The notes: a model not told the origin generated them from the sequence alone. A stretch of 64,000 nucleotides of DNA from Ulva prolifera (GCA_023078555.1 CM041203.1:4610538-4674537); one strand, 5' to 3'; counted from the stretch's first letter, positions 48,084-61,100 are shown. Numbers and translations are program-made.

Positions 48084-50184
48084 AAAGAAGCAAGCAGACG
48101 AAGCACACACCCAGACACCCACGCACGGAACACCCACCACCACGCCCAGAAAACCCATCACCGGCGCAGCAAACGACACAGATCCGCAGACCGCCAAGCA
48201 CACACCCACACACGGCCCACACACAACAACACAACCGCTAACACCACAACCACTGCAGCTGTGCAAACTGGCACGACTGCGCAAGCAAGCAGCCTACCGC
48301 TGCAACCAGCCACAGGCATGACAGCAGCAGCAGGTTTGGCGCCTTCTGGCAACCATGAATCTGAACTTATCTCAACACCTGCACGGACGCCCACCTGCAC
48401 CCCCACAGCGCCGAGGGCAATAGTGTGGGTGCGGCCAAGATTGACATGAAGTACACACCATAAACACCACCACACCAACCCATCAACATCACTGGTCTCA
48501 GATCCGCAACTCACATCGCCTCACATCTTGTGCCAGGCTCCCTGCTAGCAGCGAGGTCAGCAACAGTTGGCATCTGGGCTTATGTGATGAGCGCAACAGG
48601 GCACTGGGCGGCAACAGAGCACTGGGTGGCAGCACCACAGCAGCATTGTCCCTAAGGTCATCACTACACATGCATAGCCTGAAGATGTAGCAGCATGTCA
48701 GGTGCATGTGCATGAACAAACCTTTTAGCATGCATGTGTGCACAGAAGGGTGGGTCTAAAAGCCTGGTGTATGAAGTGCCGGCTTTCAGGTGTGAAGCTG
48801 CTGCCACGATTGGTGAGGTGAGATTCCTTATCAACTTTATCTCCTTCTTCAGTATGTATGGATAATTCTGCTGCCCCTGTCACAGGGGCGTTGACCGCTT
48901 TGACTGCTGTCAAGGGCTCTGGAGCCAGGTTGCCACCATGCCACAGGGAGCCACAGCCTGTGCGTCAACAGGATTCCCGACCAGGATGGTTTCCGACCAG
49001 GCGCGCACATGCCATGCCTCCACCTGTTTGACACTGCTGTCAGCTGTAGTCATGCCATTACAAGAAGTCCGTGGAGGCCTGTGGTCTTTAGTATGAGGCA
49101 AAGCAACGTCTCAGTATCGATTTGGTTACAGGGAGTCTGACCAGGACTCAGGACTATGGAATGGGGACGGCACATGGGAACATGCTATGTACACGTGTTG
49201 ATATTATCCCTGGGCCTCTCTGCTCACTCTGGCAAGACTTAGCCCGCATCAGCTGGGACATCCGCAGTGAAGCAGTGAAGGTGCTTGTCCCACAACATTG
49301 CAGTTCACAAGAACCAAGCAGGAGAGGCAGGTAGCACAACAGTGCAACGTAGCTGCACCCATGCAGAGCAGAATGTGCCTGCACAGGCTGCGCAAGAGGT
49401 GAAACCTCATGAGGCCTCAGTATGGCAACCTCGGCACGTCGCAAACATACTACATTCTCTTCAGAAGATCGCCACAACGTCGCGGCGTCGCAATTATGGT
49501 GGCATGCATGATCGTACTGCCCATGAGGCAGTTGTGTGACTCTGTCACAGCTGCCTCGGCTGCAAGGCTGGCACCAGACACCCTGCCCTGCCCATTAAAA
49601 TCAAACACAGAAGCATTCGTAAAGTTCTGCGCCTCTTCTCACATGCTAAGAAGAAGCGTTCGCTGATTTTGACAGAGAAACTTGCTGTGTGAGACAGAGT
49701 CGTTGCCACAGGTCCCATGGCTCATCGCTGCTGCAGAAATCATGATGTGAGCTACCTCGCAACCATCATGATGAGCGCTTTTGTTGGCAGACCATTGCAC
49801 ACTGCAACTGCAGCCATGGAACGAGCGCTCCGTCAACTGCTGGCCTATGCGCAGTTGAGCTGAGAAACATGGTCTCTCCTGAAAGAACCATGTGGTCGCA
49901 ACTTCTGATGGTCTGTTGAACAGCAGCGAGCTGCAACATCTGCATCTGAACGATGCGGTAGAGGTGGGGTGATCTGCGTCAGTCTGCTCATCGACGCGCT
50001 GCAGAGATCAGGTCTAACCGAGGCATGCATGCGGGCTGGCCACAGGCGTTGCACTGCATCAAATCGTGGACTGACTGACGAGAGCAGTGTGTGTGGCTCG
50101 GCATGGCGGTGCTTCGGTGCTGGCGGACTGATGCGTGGGAGTGTCTGAGGATTACGACACTGACGAAGAGCGAGCGCTGGGACC

Positions 50185-50405
50185 AGTGCTCTACAGACCG
50201 ATCGGTTTCCCGACAAAAATTGGAAAAAAGGCGAAAAAACCGATGGCCAGCGAAGCGAGCCATCGGTTTTCCCGTCAAGCCACGGGGGGGCTGGCGGGCG
50301 AAGCCCGCCGGCCGCCACCGAGGCATGGCGGGAACCCCGACAGAATTCCGACAGCTCGGCGGGCCTGGTCAAGACTCGGGAGTCCCGACAGCTTGTCGGG
50401 CCTGG
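50185..50405 (+). repeat. Rep-B dispersed repeat, copy 3
   Basis: Begins with CCAGTGCTCTACAGACCG, followed by a TTTCCCGACAAAAATT block. It contains successive perfect short hairpins: CCGATGG...CCATCGG around CAGCGAAGCGAG, GGCGGGCGAAGCCCGCC, TCGGGAGTCCCGA and CGACAGCTTGTCGG. No ORF. Confidence 0.6.
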
Positions 50406-50934
50406 TCCGGCCAGAAGAACACTAAACGGAATGAACTATTGCTGACATCGGTGTTACCTGTTGCTTGAGTGTTGCGAGAATGACCTTGCATAACTTCGGG
50501 TTTACCGGCCGAGTGCCCAAGCGCACAGCTGATCATGATAATCATGATAATGCTTCATCATCAGCTGACAAAGACAGGAACGAAGCCAGTTGTTCGAAAA
50601 GAGTAGCTGCGGATGGCTCTGTCGTTCGGTAAAGGTTGTCTGATACCAAAGTGCACGCACGCCAGCTTGAGTTTCCATGGGTGGAATACGAAGTACGATC
50701 ACAAATTAGTGAACGGGAGAAGACAAAAACGAAGGCGTGGTCAACAATTCTCACCAGTGGCACTGTACGATATGTGACTCTTGTAAGAACAGCGACTTTA
50801 CGAAGTACAAGTTCAAAGATGCGCACAAAGATGCGCACAGAGCTGTGCCGCACCCATTCTTTAATTGATTAGGCTTCGTGCAATAATCAGTTGGCAAATG
50901 CTGTAATGCAAATGACCCCGTAATTTGGTTTGAA

Positions 50935-51075
50935 CATCCCCGACAGATTGCCACAGCGTTGGCGGGAAACCCCGACATCTACCGACCGTCTTGGAGGGGG
51001 CAGCCCGACCAAAACAAGGGTTTGGCATCGGTTTTCCCGCCAAGAAAAAACCCAACTGTAGAGCACTGGCTGGGA
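50935..51075 (-). repeat. Rep-B dispersed repeat, copy 4 (inverted)
   Basis: Ends with TGTAGAGCACTGGCTGGG, the inverse of the Rep-B start, preceded by CGGTTTTCCCGCCAAGAAAA. It forms an inverted pair with copy 3 about 530 bp away. The DNA between them (50640-50870) has a short cysteine-containing frame (WHCTICDSCKNSDFTKYKF) that could be a zinc-finger remnant. Confidence 0.55.
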
Positions 51076-52560
51076 CACCTCAGATCTAGCCAACCTCCGG
51101 ACAAAGCTCTCATCAGACATTTTGCAGCAACTGCATATGGGATGCTCGCGCGCAGTTTACGGATGCTTACATCTGAGCACACGACAGAGTCCGGAAACAG
51201 CGACTCATGACTACAGGGCACACTCTGCACTGCAGCATGGAGACGTCGATGTGGGCTCGTTGCAACCAAGCTGCAGCGTCACGACGTGCTGAAGGATTGC
51301 TGGCGAGCATCAAATAAAACCTCTCAAAAATCTCAAGGCAGCTGAGGTGTGCTCGGTCATATCATCTGCTGTTGCCCATTGCTGCGACTCCAGTAGAGAT
51401 GTCAGTAGACTGACAGAGGGGCTCGTTAGCTGCCAATTATGGAACGCTAGAGACCCATAGAACCGGTTTGTTCGGGTGTATGGGTCATTACAACGGAGTT
51501 ACAACTCCGTATACGTATACATTTACCGTACAGCTACACGTTTACGGGCTTACGCGTATAATTCGTGAAAGTTTATACGGTGTGTACGGCGTGTACACGG
51601 CAGTATAAGCTGTGCAGTGTCCACAGGGGAATATGCCGCAAACAGCTGCGAAGCAGCCCTGACGAGCCACGAACACTGTAGCAGTGCGCGTCACACAATG
51701 AATTAATTACTATTCTTGGGCAGAGTGGCAACTTTCGTTTGTGACGACGCACTCTGCACGATGGACGAGTCAACAGACCTTGGTACATCGTCCGCAGCAG
51801 CGTCGGGCGAGCTGTTCGCGATAGAGCCATCCGATGGCAAAGTGTGTAATCCTGAACTGCCTCGTAAGGTTGTGCGTAAGAAAATGGGTGGTGGAAAAGA
51901 GTACAGTGCATTTACATGCCAAACCGAGCTAATTTAGGGCTGGAGCAGGCACAGAAAAGCATTTTTCGTGCAGCAGAATGCTCTATTGACTCGCAGTGAG
52001 CGTGACCTGCATGTGATGGTGGTATGAGATGTGTGTGCAGTCAGGAACCGGTGAGCATATGCACAATGAGCTTGTCACATTGTACCTCATGTTCCTGAGC
52101 ATATGGTAATTGATACTGATTCATCGCGTCGAAGCTGTATAAGGCATGATCACGCGGTTGTATAGCAAAATATGGTGTATACGTCTCGATACGGTATAAT
52201 TTTTCCACATGTAATCATGCATACATACATACATTGTGACGAATGCTCTGCGCCGGTTGAGTGTGGCGTTGTGCAAGGGGAATGCTCTTGTGCTCCGTGC
52301 GGGGCTTCAATCTTTGGCTGGCATCGCCGGCCGAGCTGTGGTACGTGCTCGTGCCCGGCCTAGTGCCATGACTACGTGAGTGGATTTGCGTGTGTGTTCC
52401 TGGCGACGGCTCGCTGCCCGGCCTCTGTCCTTTGTAACTACATACATACATGTTTGTTATCCCCTAGTCATTACATCTGTAGTATGTCGAATTGTGTCGA
52501 ACGCAAACGCATCTGGACAGCGAATATGATTCGCATGTCAAGCTTAATCATGGCCTTCCC

Positions 52561-53415
52561 ATGGGCAAGAAAATCGTGGGACAGCCGTTTCAAGCAAGCT
52601 TCGATCAGTCTGAAATTTCTCATGTCTGGTCAACTGCCTCAAGCGTATGTGGTGTCATGCTGGACTCTCATGGTGCTGTGATTGCTGCTGACACCATAGA
52701 GCTTTCAAGAGGCCCCAGGAGGCCTTTCCTGCAGCCTTTGGCCTTCCCAATGTTAGTCTACACGTTAAGGCTGTCCAGTTACACCTGGGAAGATACAATG
52801 GGGCTGGGTGTTCACCTCGGTTGTCTGAAGGGAGTTGCCAGGTGGTGTACCTCTTCGGCATGTGGTCCTGTTTACCTGGATCCGTCAATGTCCAATGAGA
52901 ACATGGCTACAAGATCAGATTCCACTGAGTGGGTCATAAATCACTTCACTTCACCCCCCTCATGGCACCATCGGCCGCAGCTTACTCGGGCAGTCCAGAT
53001 TGGAGCTTGCTTCTGTCGGCAGTCATCAGCCTGTGGTCGAAACACCGGCGTATCTAGAGCACAGGCGTATGCACAGCAATCATGCAGCGGTAAGAAAGCC
53101 ATGAATGTGCGGCGGCACAGTGAGATCTGCTCAACCCAGTTGACCATAGAGCCTATCTCAAATTCAGCCCCTGCCCCCCAAGAACAACAACCAAAATCCA
53201 AGAAGTGTTCATCAATGATGGTCCACCACCACCATCAATCAGACGTGCCCCCTCTCTGTCAGACTGTGGCCTGGAAATGCTGCAGCTGGCCCCCTGCCTC
53301 AAGCGCAAGCCCAGGTGGAATATCAAATTACCTGCGTACGTCGATCGCCACCAACAAGCAGCACCCTGTCCTATTCATGTCCGCTGCGGCATCGGCGGCC
53401 AGCAGCATTCAGTAG
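52561..53415 (+). CDS. Uncharacterised ORF of 284 codons
   Basis: The longest open frame in the window that does not belong to a recognised gene. It starts at MGKKIVGQPFQASFDQSEIS and stays open upstream to 52492. No domain, signal peptide or repeat is recognised. It has a histidine run (MMVHHHHQS) and a Pro/Gln-rich part (PAPQEQQPKSKK). Its codon composition is less GC-rich than the confirmed genes, so it may be a chance frame or part of an unrecognised mobile element. Confidence 0.25.
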   Translation: MGKKIVGQPFQASFDQSEISHVWSTASSVCGVMLDSHGAVIAADTIELSRGPRRPFLQPLAFPMLVYTLRLSSYTWEDTMGLGVHLGCLKGVARWCTSSACGPVYLDPSMSNENMATRSDSTEWVINHFTSPPSWHHRPQLTRAVQIGACFCRQSSACGRNTGVSRAQAYAQQSCSGKKAMNVRRHSEICSTQLTIEPISNSAPAPQEQQPKSKKCSSMMVHHHHQSDVPPLCQTVAWKCCSWPPASSASPGGISNYLRTSIATNKQHPVLFMSAAASAASSIQ

Positions 53416-53448
53416 TGCATGCTGTTGAATGCACTACTGAATGTTGCT
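53401..53448. repeat. 20-bp inverted repeat (stem-loop)
   Basis: AGCAGCATTCAGTAGTGCAT and ATGCACTACTGAATGTTGCT pair with one mismatch around an 8-nt loop. The stop codon of the 284-codon ORF lies in the left arm. Confidence 0.85.
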
Positions 53449-55404
53449 GAACGGTGTGTGACGTGCATGTGGGTCACGCCTGATGCTTCTCAATACAGGC
53501 CGCACGAACAACAGGCTGACCACGGGCCAGTGCTGCTGGAGCTTGGCCTGTCTTGTGCCTGCCTGCCACTGCACTTGTGCTTCACTGTTCATAATTGATA
53601 TGAGGATGTGTGCTGGACGCTTGGGCCACACGTGACTGCACACGCAACACGCAAGACAACCCGGTCAACATATGACAACATGAGCAGTATGTGCTGGTAA
53701 GTGTACCCACGCTCATTGCCATGGCAGTTCCTGATACTATACATGGCAGTCGTCCTCAATTCTGGTTCCGCTGGGGTACTGGTCTTGCTCCCTGATCAGT
53801 GCAGAAAGGTGTTGCAAGGGAGCAGGGCAGCTGTTGCTATCTATGACATGCACCTGCTTCGCTGCAACTCCAACCCGGCAACTGATCATTCGAATGGTGT
53901 GCCATGTTCAGTACTGGACGTGTACGGCATAGTAGCTTACACAACACTACACACATCTACCCACAGACTTGCACGCTGTCATGTCTGCCTGACGCCATCT
54001 CACTCGCATTCATACAGGCGCGCACCGCTATGCCCCTGTGGTCACAAGCGGCGGGCGCAATCACTGCTGCCACACCCTTTGCACCGCTCCGGCAATACCA
54101 CATGCATGCAACATGGTGTCACAGCCCTCACGCCAGCGGCACCCCCCGGGGACCGACCATGGGGGCGTCCTCTGCCCAAACAACCTCCAAATGACAACCG
54201 AAAAAATAATATTCATGCTGCAGACACCCAAGCACCCTGAACCTCCGCTCACTCCTGCAACTCTGCAAACATACACATATTACCCCTCCCCGTAAGTACC
54301 CACTCCCAGAATGAGCACTGCCCGCACAGCCGCATTCGTGCTGAGAGCCTGGCAGATATAGTACAAAGGCGCAGAGCACAGCATAGCTGACCCGGATCCC
54401 CGCAATCATCACGAGGGGACAAGTCCGGAAAGACACTGCTCCGGCAAACGCAGGGGCCCCACCCCAGCCTGGGGTCTACTAAGGAACAGCGTCGCCCCCA
54501 CCCTCGCCACTTGCCGGGCCATCCTTGACACTCGTGGCGCTTCCAGCAGAAGCACACCTGTGTCACATGCATATGTGCAGCTGCCACAAGCCCGTGATTG
54601 TGCAGGTTTGCCGGCGCACGCCCCAACCCAACACCTCATCTGGTTCCGCTGCCGGCCGCAGGACGAGGCCACCTCTCTCAGCACCGCACACTCCGACACG
54701 TGCATGTATGCTCAAGCACTGTGCTAGGGTCAAGCACCCCGCCCCCCGCTACTGGACTCTACTGGACTACTACTGACTTCAAATCGAACACCCATGCATT
54801 GCAGGCCGCGTACGCCACAAGCGCTCGCCCACGCAGCCTGCCTCCCCGCCACGCACACAGTGGCCGCTGCGCACGCAGCCGCCTGTGCTGCGCTTGCTCA
54901 CACTACGGCACACATCCGCGCGATGGAGTGCGTGAAACCTGTGCGGCCGCCCACCTAGCCACCACCCTCGTCCCCCTCCGTGTGTACGCATGCGGCAGCG
55001 CACACTGTGGCTTGAGGTAAGCCGGCCACTCGTGCACAGGCACCATTCCCGCCCTAGCAAGCCGCCGCACACAACCGCCGCAGCCTTGGCCCAGACAAAC
55101 AGACCTCCCTGCACGGGCCTGGGCTCGTCTGTCGGAACTGCTCAGTTCATGCATGCAGAGCAGCGGCTCCCACTCCGGAACTAACCCTGTTTATCAGCTC
55201 CCATCGTCCCGCCATCACAAGTTGTACATCGATACATAATACATAGCGGCATTCATCCGCCATCTGCCGCTCTACGCAGGCATCCGGTGCCTTGGTACCC
55301 GGCTCAACGCGCGGTGGCGGAAGATCGGCTTCATTGCGCTGCAGCGCAGGCGCATGCATGCGCCGGTCGGGCAAGACCGCAGCCGCGGGCTGTGAAATCA
55401 GGAC
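53449..55404. other. Intergenic stretch, nothing identified
   Basis: The open frames are short and rich in His, Thr and Cys, as expected of CA-rich noncoding DNA. No RNA gene, repeat array or recognisable domain was seen. Confidence 0.4.
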
Positions 55405-55703
55405 CTGTGCTCCCGGATACTGTTGCTGCGGCAGAACAGTCCGGAGAGTTCTGTCGAGTTCGGGGTGGTGGACGAGAGGGTGTGGCGCTCCGAGTCGGCG
55501 ATCGAGCGGTCACGCTGGAGGCCGGTGGCAGGGGGCTTCAGGCTGCGGGACGGCTGCAGACTGCGCGAGGGCGCAAGCGGTGCATGCACGCTATGCGTGT
55601 GGTACCCCACGTTGCTGAGGGTGATTGACCGGGTCTGCGGGGCGACGCCTCCGGACCCTTGGGACGGCCTGCGCACTCGGAGCAGCAGGGTGCCATCGGA
55701 CAA
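55405..55703 (-). other. Exon-like segment encoding a Ser/Arg-rich piece
   Basis: Open for 299 nt between a GCATGCAG acceptor and an ACAG|GTCCTG donor. The translation has DGTLLLRVRRPSQGSGGV and TRSITLSN, then a Ser-rich part with repeated RS and DRSIAD motifs typical of phosphorylated linkers. No family was recognised and neighbouring exons were not found. Confidence 0.4.
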
Positions 55704-55851
55704 CTGCATGCATAGGATGCATGAATGTTAATGACGGCAGGAGACAACGGGCACATGGAATAGGAGTGTAACTTTCATACATGCGCACGCATGTGCACGT
55801 AGACAATTCAGCGGGCTCAACATCAGCCGGCGGACAAGGGGAGCACCGAAA

Positions 55852-55869
55852 GGGGGGGGGGGGGGGGGG
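55852..55869. repeat. Poly(G) tract of about 18
   Basis: Homopolymer run following CACCGAAA; the fourth long G or C tract in the window. Confidence 0.85.
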
Positions 55870-57902
55870 CATGCGAGATGCACCAGTCAGGATACATCAT
55901 CACAAATTGTCTCCATATACTTTCCTGTTTACCATTGCTTTTGAACCGGCGGAGCGGTGTATGGGGATGTGTTAGCACAAGGACACTTCTAAGCAGTAAA
56001 ACGCCGTGAAGACGCATTGACCTAACAGATTACCAGAGGATTGTTGAGTCGGCTTTGATGCAGGGGCGATGTTTGTCGCAAGCTTGGGGGTGTCCAGGCT
56101 GCGCTGTGACCGACTGTGGCTACAGGCAGATGCACCGTGCGGTTGGTCAGCGTGCTAAGCCGGCATCGGCAAGAGCGCCAGCTTGCGTTGCCAGCAGCCG
56201 GTAAACTGACAAAGATGTCACAGGTCGCAGGGCGACGGGCATGTCCGTGCGGGCCCGCCTGCTTGTCCATGGCGCCAAGCCTCGTCCTGAGCACGGCCAC
56301 ACACCTGTTCAGCTCGAATGATGCCGGCACCATCGCCGGCGCCCGCTACTTTATGAGCATCATCTAAAAACTCACATATGTTTTCGCAGTCGTCCAGGCC
56401 AGCGTCGTACACGCATGGGCTGGCTGATCGTGGCAACAGCGATCTCAACAGCTTCGACATCTTTGACTTCGGCATCGCTTCTGAGATATCTCCACTTCAA
56501 GCAAGCAATTACAGTGTAGACCAGTCGTCAATCAGTGGAATCGGCGAGATGCTCTGACGAGCCTCAGTTGCGTGTGAAGCTGGCTTGGTCTCAAGGAATC
56601 TCACCGAGGACATACTGACAAAGACGGCTGGGTGTACCGCTGTCACTGCCTTATACATTTTGCTTTCGTGACTTGACTTTCTGCATGATCCAGATCAGTC
56701 GCCGTGATTGCATGCGCGTTTCTTGACCAGCTTGGACAGCGCTTCCCGACTCAAATTGCGAGCGCGTCAAGCTGACTGCTGACATGTCGGCGCGTCTGTT
56801 TGACGGAAAACTGCGCAGGTGCCATTACATTTCCACGGTGTTCTGGCGCCAGGAGGGTGCTGCCGTAATTCGAATTTATCCTCCACGTGTCGCTTCCATG
56901 CATGATCCTGCGTGCACACCTGAACGCCATCATGGAGCGGATTCAGGTACCAAGCTGGTCCACAGGCAGGCCCCAGTCCAGAATTGGCTCGCTTCTGGCT
57001 GCACGAAGAAGTTGCTGCCCCCTTGTCCACTGACAGGGAGCCTGCCTCCTTTGAATTGGCCTGGTTTGCCCTGTGCAGCACAGGCCCCAAGCCTCTCTGG
57101 GTGTGCTGCATGACCCTCCACTGGAAGAGACTGTAGTCCGATTTGGTGCTAATCAGTGTTTGTAACCCTGTGCCATTTTCGAAAGCTTTCCCCTGGAGCC
57201 ATGCTTTGTCTGCCGTGCTCAACCTTGCAACCTCAGCACAATTGCAGCAAAGTTTGGGCCTGTCTCACATGGCCTGTGGACAAGCTCAGGTATTAGTGGC
57301 ACAGACAGCAGCTGCCCTGGCCCTTGCCGTCTTGACTGCCTGATCTACTCCCCAGTTTGTGCACAACTGAGAGTGGCCCTGCAGCAACAGGCAACAAACT
57401 TAATCACCAAAGATATCGTATTACAGCACAATCTGGACTCGTGACTGCCTTGCCTGCCTTGCCACACGGGGCTCCATGGGCATGTGTGCCAGAACACACA
57501 AACAGTGAATGACACCACCACTGGCCCATCGCTGCCTGGCTGAAGTGCAGGCGTAGCCTGTGCTCGGGCAGGTTGTATGCCAGTTGGCTGTTTCCTGACT
57601 CGTTTGGCTGCTGGTGGATGTTTGTGGTGCCTGCAGCAGCTACCTAACTCCCTGACTTTGTCCATGTGGCAATCCACTGGTGGGTAGTCACACCACTGTA
57701 TTGCCAGACCTTGTGACTACTCGGTGTCCGGTGCCCCAGCATGAGGCAAGATGGATGGCAAAGACAAGTCGGTTGAGATCTGCAGCCATGCCTGGCCCAA
57801 ATGGGCCTCAGGAGTGCTGAGTCAGCACGCTTGGGTTGGACAGATGATGTGTGTTCTGCTTGCGCTGGTTGCGGCTGGCTGTGCGGCTGGCTGTGCGAGT
57901 GT

Positions 57903-57941
57903 GGTGCTGCCCGCCCCGCCGCCTTTGTCCTTGTAACACAT
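57903..57941 (+). repeat. Rep-C copy
   Basis: GTGCTGCCCGCCCCGCCGCC is followed by TTTGTCCTTGTAACACATA, a full-length match to the consensus. A weaker copy precedes it at about 57630-57665. Confidence 0.7.
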
Positions 57942-58148
57942 ACCACCGGCAGGCTGCATCGGAGTAGCTGGGAAGACTTGTTGTTGTCTTATCGTTGGGA
58001 GCAGTGCTGTTGTGATGGGGTTGTGAGCTGCTTGCGTGTACTGATGCCACACTGATGCCGTGGCAGGGGAGGGCCAAGGAAGGTGGGCCAGTAGCACCTC
58101 CTGACACCATGCTTGCTTGCAACGATGTGAACATGTGCCTACAAGCCT

Positions 58149-58175
58149 TCAGCCAGCCAGCCAGCCAGCCAGCGA
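58149..58175. repeat. (CCAG)n short array
   Basis: About six CCAG units. Confidence 0.9.
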
Positions 58176-61100
58176 CCAGCGCATCTTATGCAAACTCTGG
58201 TCACAGGCCCCCGAGCACTGTTGCATGGCTGGCTCGCATGCTGGGCACAACCCAGGTGCCTAAGGGCGCAAGGATGTGCCCAAGGGGAGACTGGTTTGCA
58301 GGAGTAGAGGGATGTGCACAGGCATACTCTAGCTTGCCAACAGGGGCATCCCAGGGCTGCACATCCTAGACATCATCCGTGAAGACATGGCGACATGGTC
58401 AATTGATTGGGAGTGGCCGGGGGTGGATGCTGGAGCAATGCACTAGCTTGGATGCTGCACGGACACTCCTTCGCATTGGAAGCTTGGCACATGCGTTGCA
58501 CTGCGCAGCAAACAACTGTGTGCTGAAGAATAGACAAGTCCTCAATCAAGTCATTGTCGCGAATTGACTGATGTCATTGGCAGCTGGCCGACACCCGCCC
58601 ACCAGGCCATGGCTGCTCCACGCTTCCGGATGCAGGGTGTAGCTGGGTCAGGCATGCTGAGAAGAAGCTCAGTCGAGACACAGTCTTGTTCCCAATAGCG
58701 TTCACTACAAAGAGACAGACTCACACAAAGTGCTACCTTTCTTGCCGTGTCTGAATCCAAGCTGAATTCGATCATTCAGATTTCTCGGCTGCGAGGTCAT
58801 CACTGCAGCTAGGAATACAAACTTAAACCTCACCTGCATTTCTCCGATTCTTAGTTGCAGACAGATCCGCGGGCAGCTCTCATGCCTCTGCTTCGTGACA
58901 TCGCACCGCGGTGTCGCGTGAATGTGGCGTGATGGAGAGGTCGTGCAAAGCCAGCGCGCTCCCATGAAGCGGATGTCACTGGCTCACGATGTCTATGCGC
59001 CTCGACGTGGTTCAGACATTCCATCAAGTTTGTGGTTGTTGAATTTGTCCAAGTATGGCGTATCACGGAGTCCTGCGCTGTCGGAGCTTCTGTTGCACGC
59101 ACCCCTGCAGAGCCCTGACGTGAACGTTTTACCATTTCCGTTTGTAGGTACAAGATAAGTTGCCGCTGAATGGCATTTCAACGACATTGCGACATCGCAA
59201 CGTGTTGTTCGATCCTCTATGTGCCGCAAGCTGTCGCTCGAAAAGGTGCCAGTCTTCGCAATGCCGAGTCGGCACTCAAAGGCTGCAACAACGCGTTGTT
59301 GCAGCCTTGCTATGGGCCCATAGCAACTTCATCCCATGCCAATCTGTCGCCATGTCACATACACGAGGATTCTCGATCGGGCTGAACGACCTTGTCTAAG
59401 GTAGTGGTCTTCATTACGAGGCAGTATTGTCCAGCTTGTCGAAGGTAGACTTCAGCTTCTTGCATGCCACATTCGGCAAGTCTGGTCATGTATGCTCCAC
59501 ATGCCAGATTCTCCAACTTGCCTGGTTGCCAGCGAAGGCTTGTTCACGGTGACATGGAATTCAGCGCTCACGTGTACTCATGTGTTGGCGATTGGCCCTC
59601 ACTTCGTTCTGACCCAGCATTGTTGCACACCCTTGGAGGTGGAGTCCAATGCTGAAAATTCAGCAGGTAGACGCAGATCGCTCGCATCACAGGCATTGCA
59701 GGCTGTGGAAGGGGCTGTGTTACAAGTTTGGAGACGACGTACCACTCCAGGCATTGCTCATGAACTGTCCAGGTGTCTGTTGTGACGCAGCCTGCAGCCT
59801 GCACACCGCCTGTCATAGCAATCCCACAATGTCTTCACCCACACGAGCATTCACAACATCAGCGCCGGCAAGAGCAGCCCCTGAGGGAACAAGGTTGCTA
59901 CCGCACGCCCACACAGGCCCGCCACGCACGTAACGCACCTGTCCCACAGACCCGCCTCCAGACACCTCCAGACACCGCCGTCCTGCACACCGCCACGGCA
60001 ACCCACCCATCACATGCGCCAGGGACAAGAGACACCGCCACATGCGGCCAAAGTCACCCCAGCGCCCCCCGATCCACCTGGCGGCATGCATGGGAGTGTG
60101 GCACCTGCAGGTGGGGACCAGACGGGGCACGCTGCCCGACAAAGTTGCAGGTACGAATCTGTGTGATCTTTGGGAAATCGGACCAGTCATGTGCTATCCT
60201 CCAGCACTGGAGCAGATCCTGCAAGTTGTGGACAACTGTCTAAGGGGACTTTTTGGTGGTTCAAGCCATCGACATGTCATTCCGCTCGTCTGGAGCTGCC
60301 AGGTCCAATAAGTTGTGGTGAACAGTTTCATCGTTTCCTTACACACAGACCATCGACTGGTGCACAGCCAGCCATGCAGGCCCACATGCTGCGTCCGCAA
60401 CATGGGCACAGCTAGGCTGAGTGGCTGTTGTGCATTGCAGTTGTTTTGCGCTACGTCAGGGCTGCGGTGTGGCACGGTACCGGTTGTGCTGTGGCTTGGT
60501 TGTGTTGCGGTGTGGCATGGTTGTGTCGTGCTCCTATGCGACCATGCGACACAGCTTGCCTCTCCAACTTTTTTGTCTGCCACGGGTAGGTTTCCGGGGG
60601 AGCCCCCATGGCGATGGGCCCCACGTGGCCACAAGTTGCGGGGGCAATATGCAGGAAGCCTGCGCACAAGCCACGCGCATGCCACAGCCACAGCCACGCT
60701 GATCGTGCCTGTGGTGCACGCTGCACGATCAAATCAAACATCAAACGTGCATTGACCTAAGTAGTAGTAGCCGAAGACGTGCGCTGCAGCAGGGAAGCTT
60801 TGCTGCTGTAGCTTCGGTGACCAAGGCGTCAGGTACACGGAATGACATGCAAAGAACTGTCATTGATGCTTACAGAAAGATCTGTCGTCACAACAACGCA
60901 ACATCGATTTCATGCCATTTTCCATTTTCCAGGCGTGCTAAAACGTGTACACGTCTGTTGTCCACATTACTGCAGATCTTCTTGAAGTGGATGGATGGAT
61001 GGAAAAGCATGTCAAGCACGACTCAGAGGTGGACGCATGTACTGCAGTGTCGCAATGTCTCGTCTGTTTTACACTGAATCAACTTGAAAACATGGACAAC

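Larger units (their letters stand above)
44322..52560. other. Gene-poor stretch carrying Rep-C copies
   Basis: No confident gene. It holds about seven copies of the short Rep-C repeat (44.8, 46.9, 47.65, 47.85, 47.9, 48.05 and 49.3 kb), a CCA/ACC-rich run at about 47685-47709, and two Rep-B copies. The segments 45355-45465 (-) and 45840-46040 (either strand) are the most protein-like; see findings. Confidence 0.4.
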
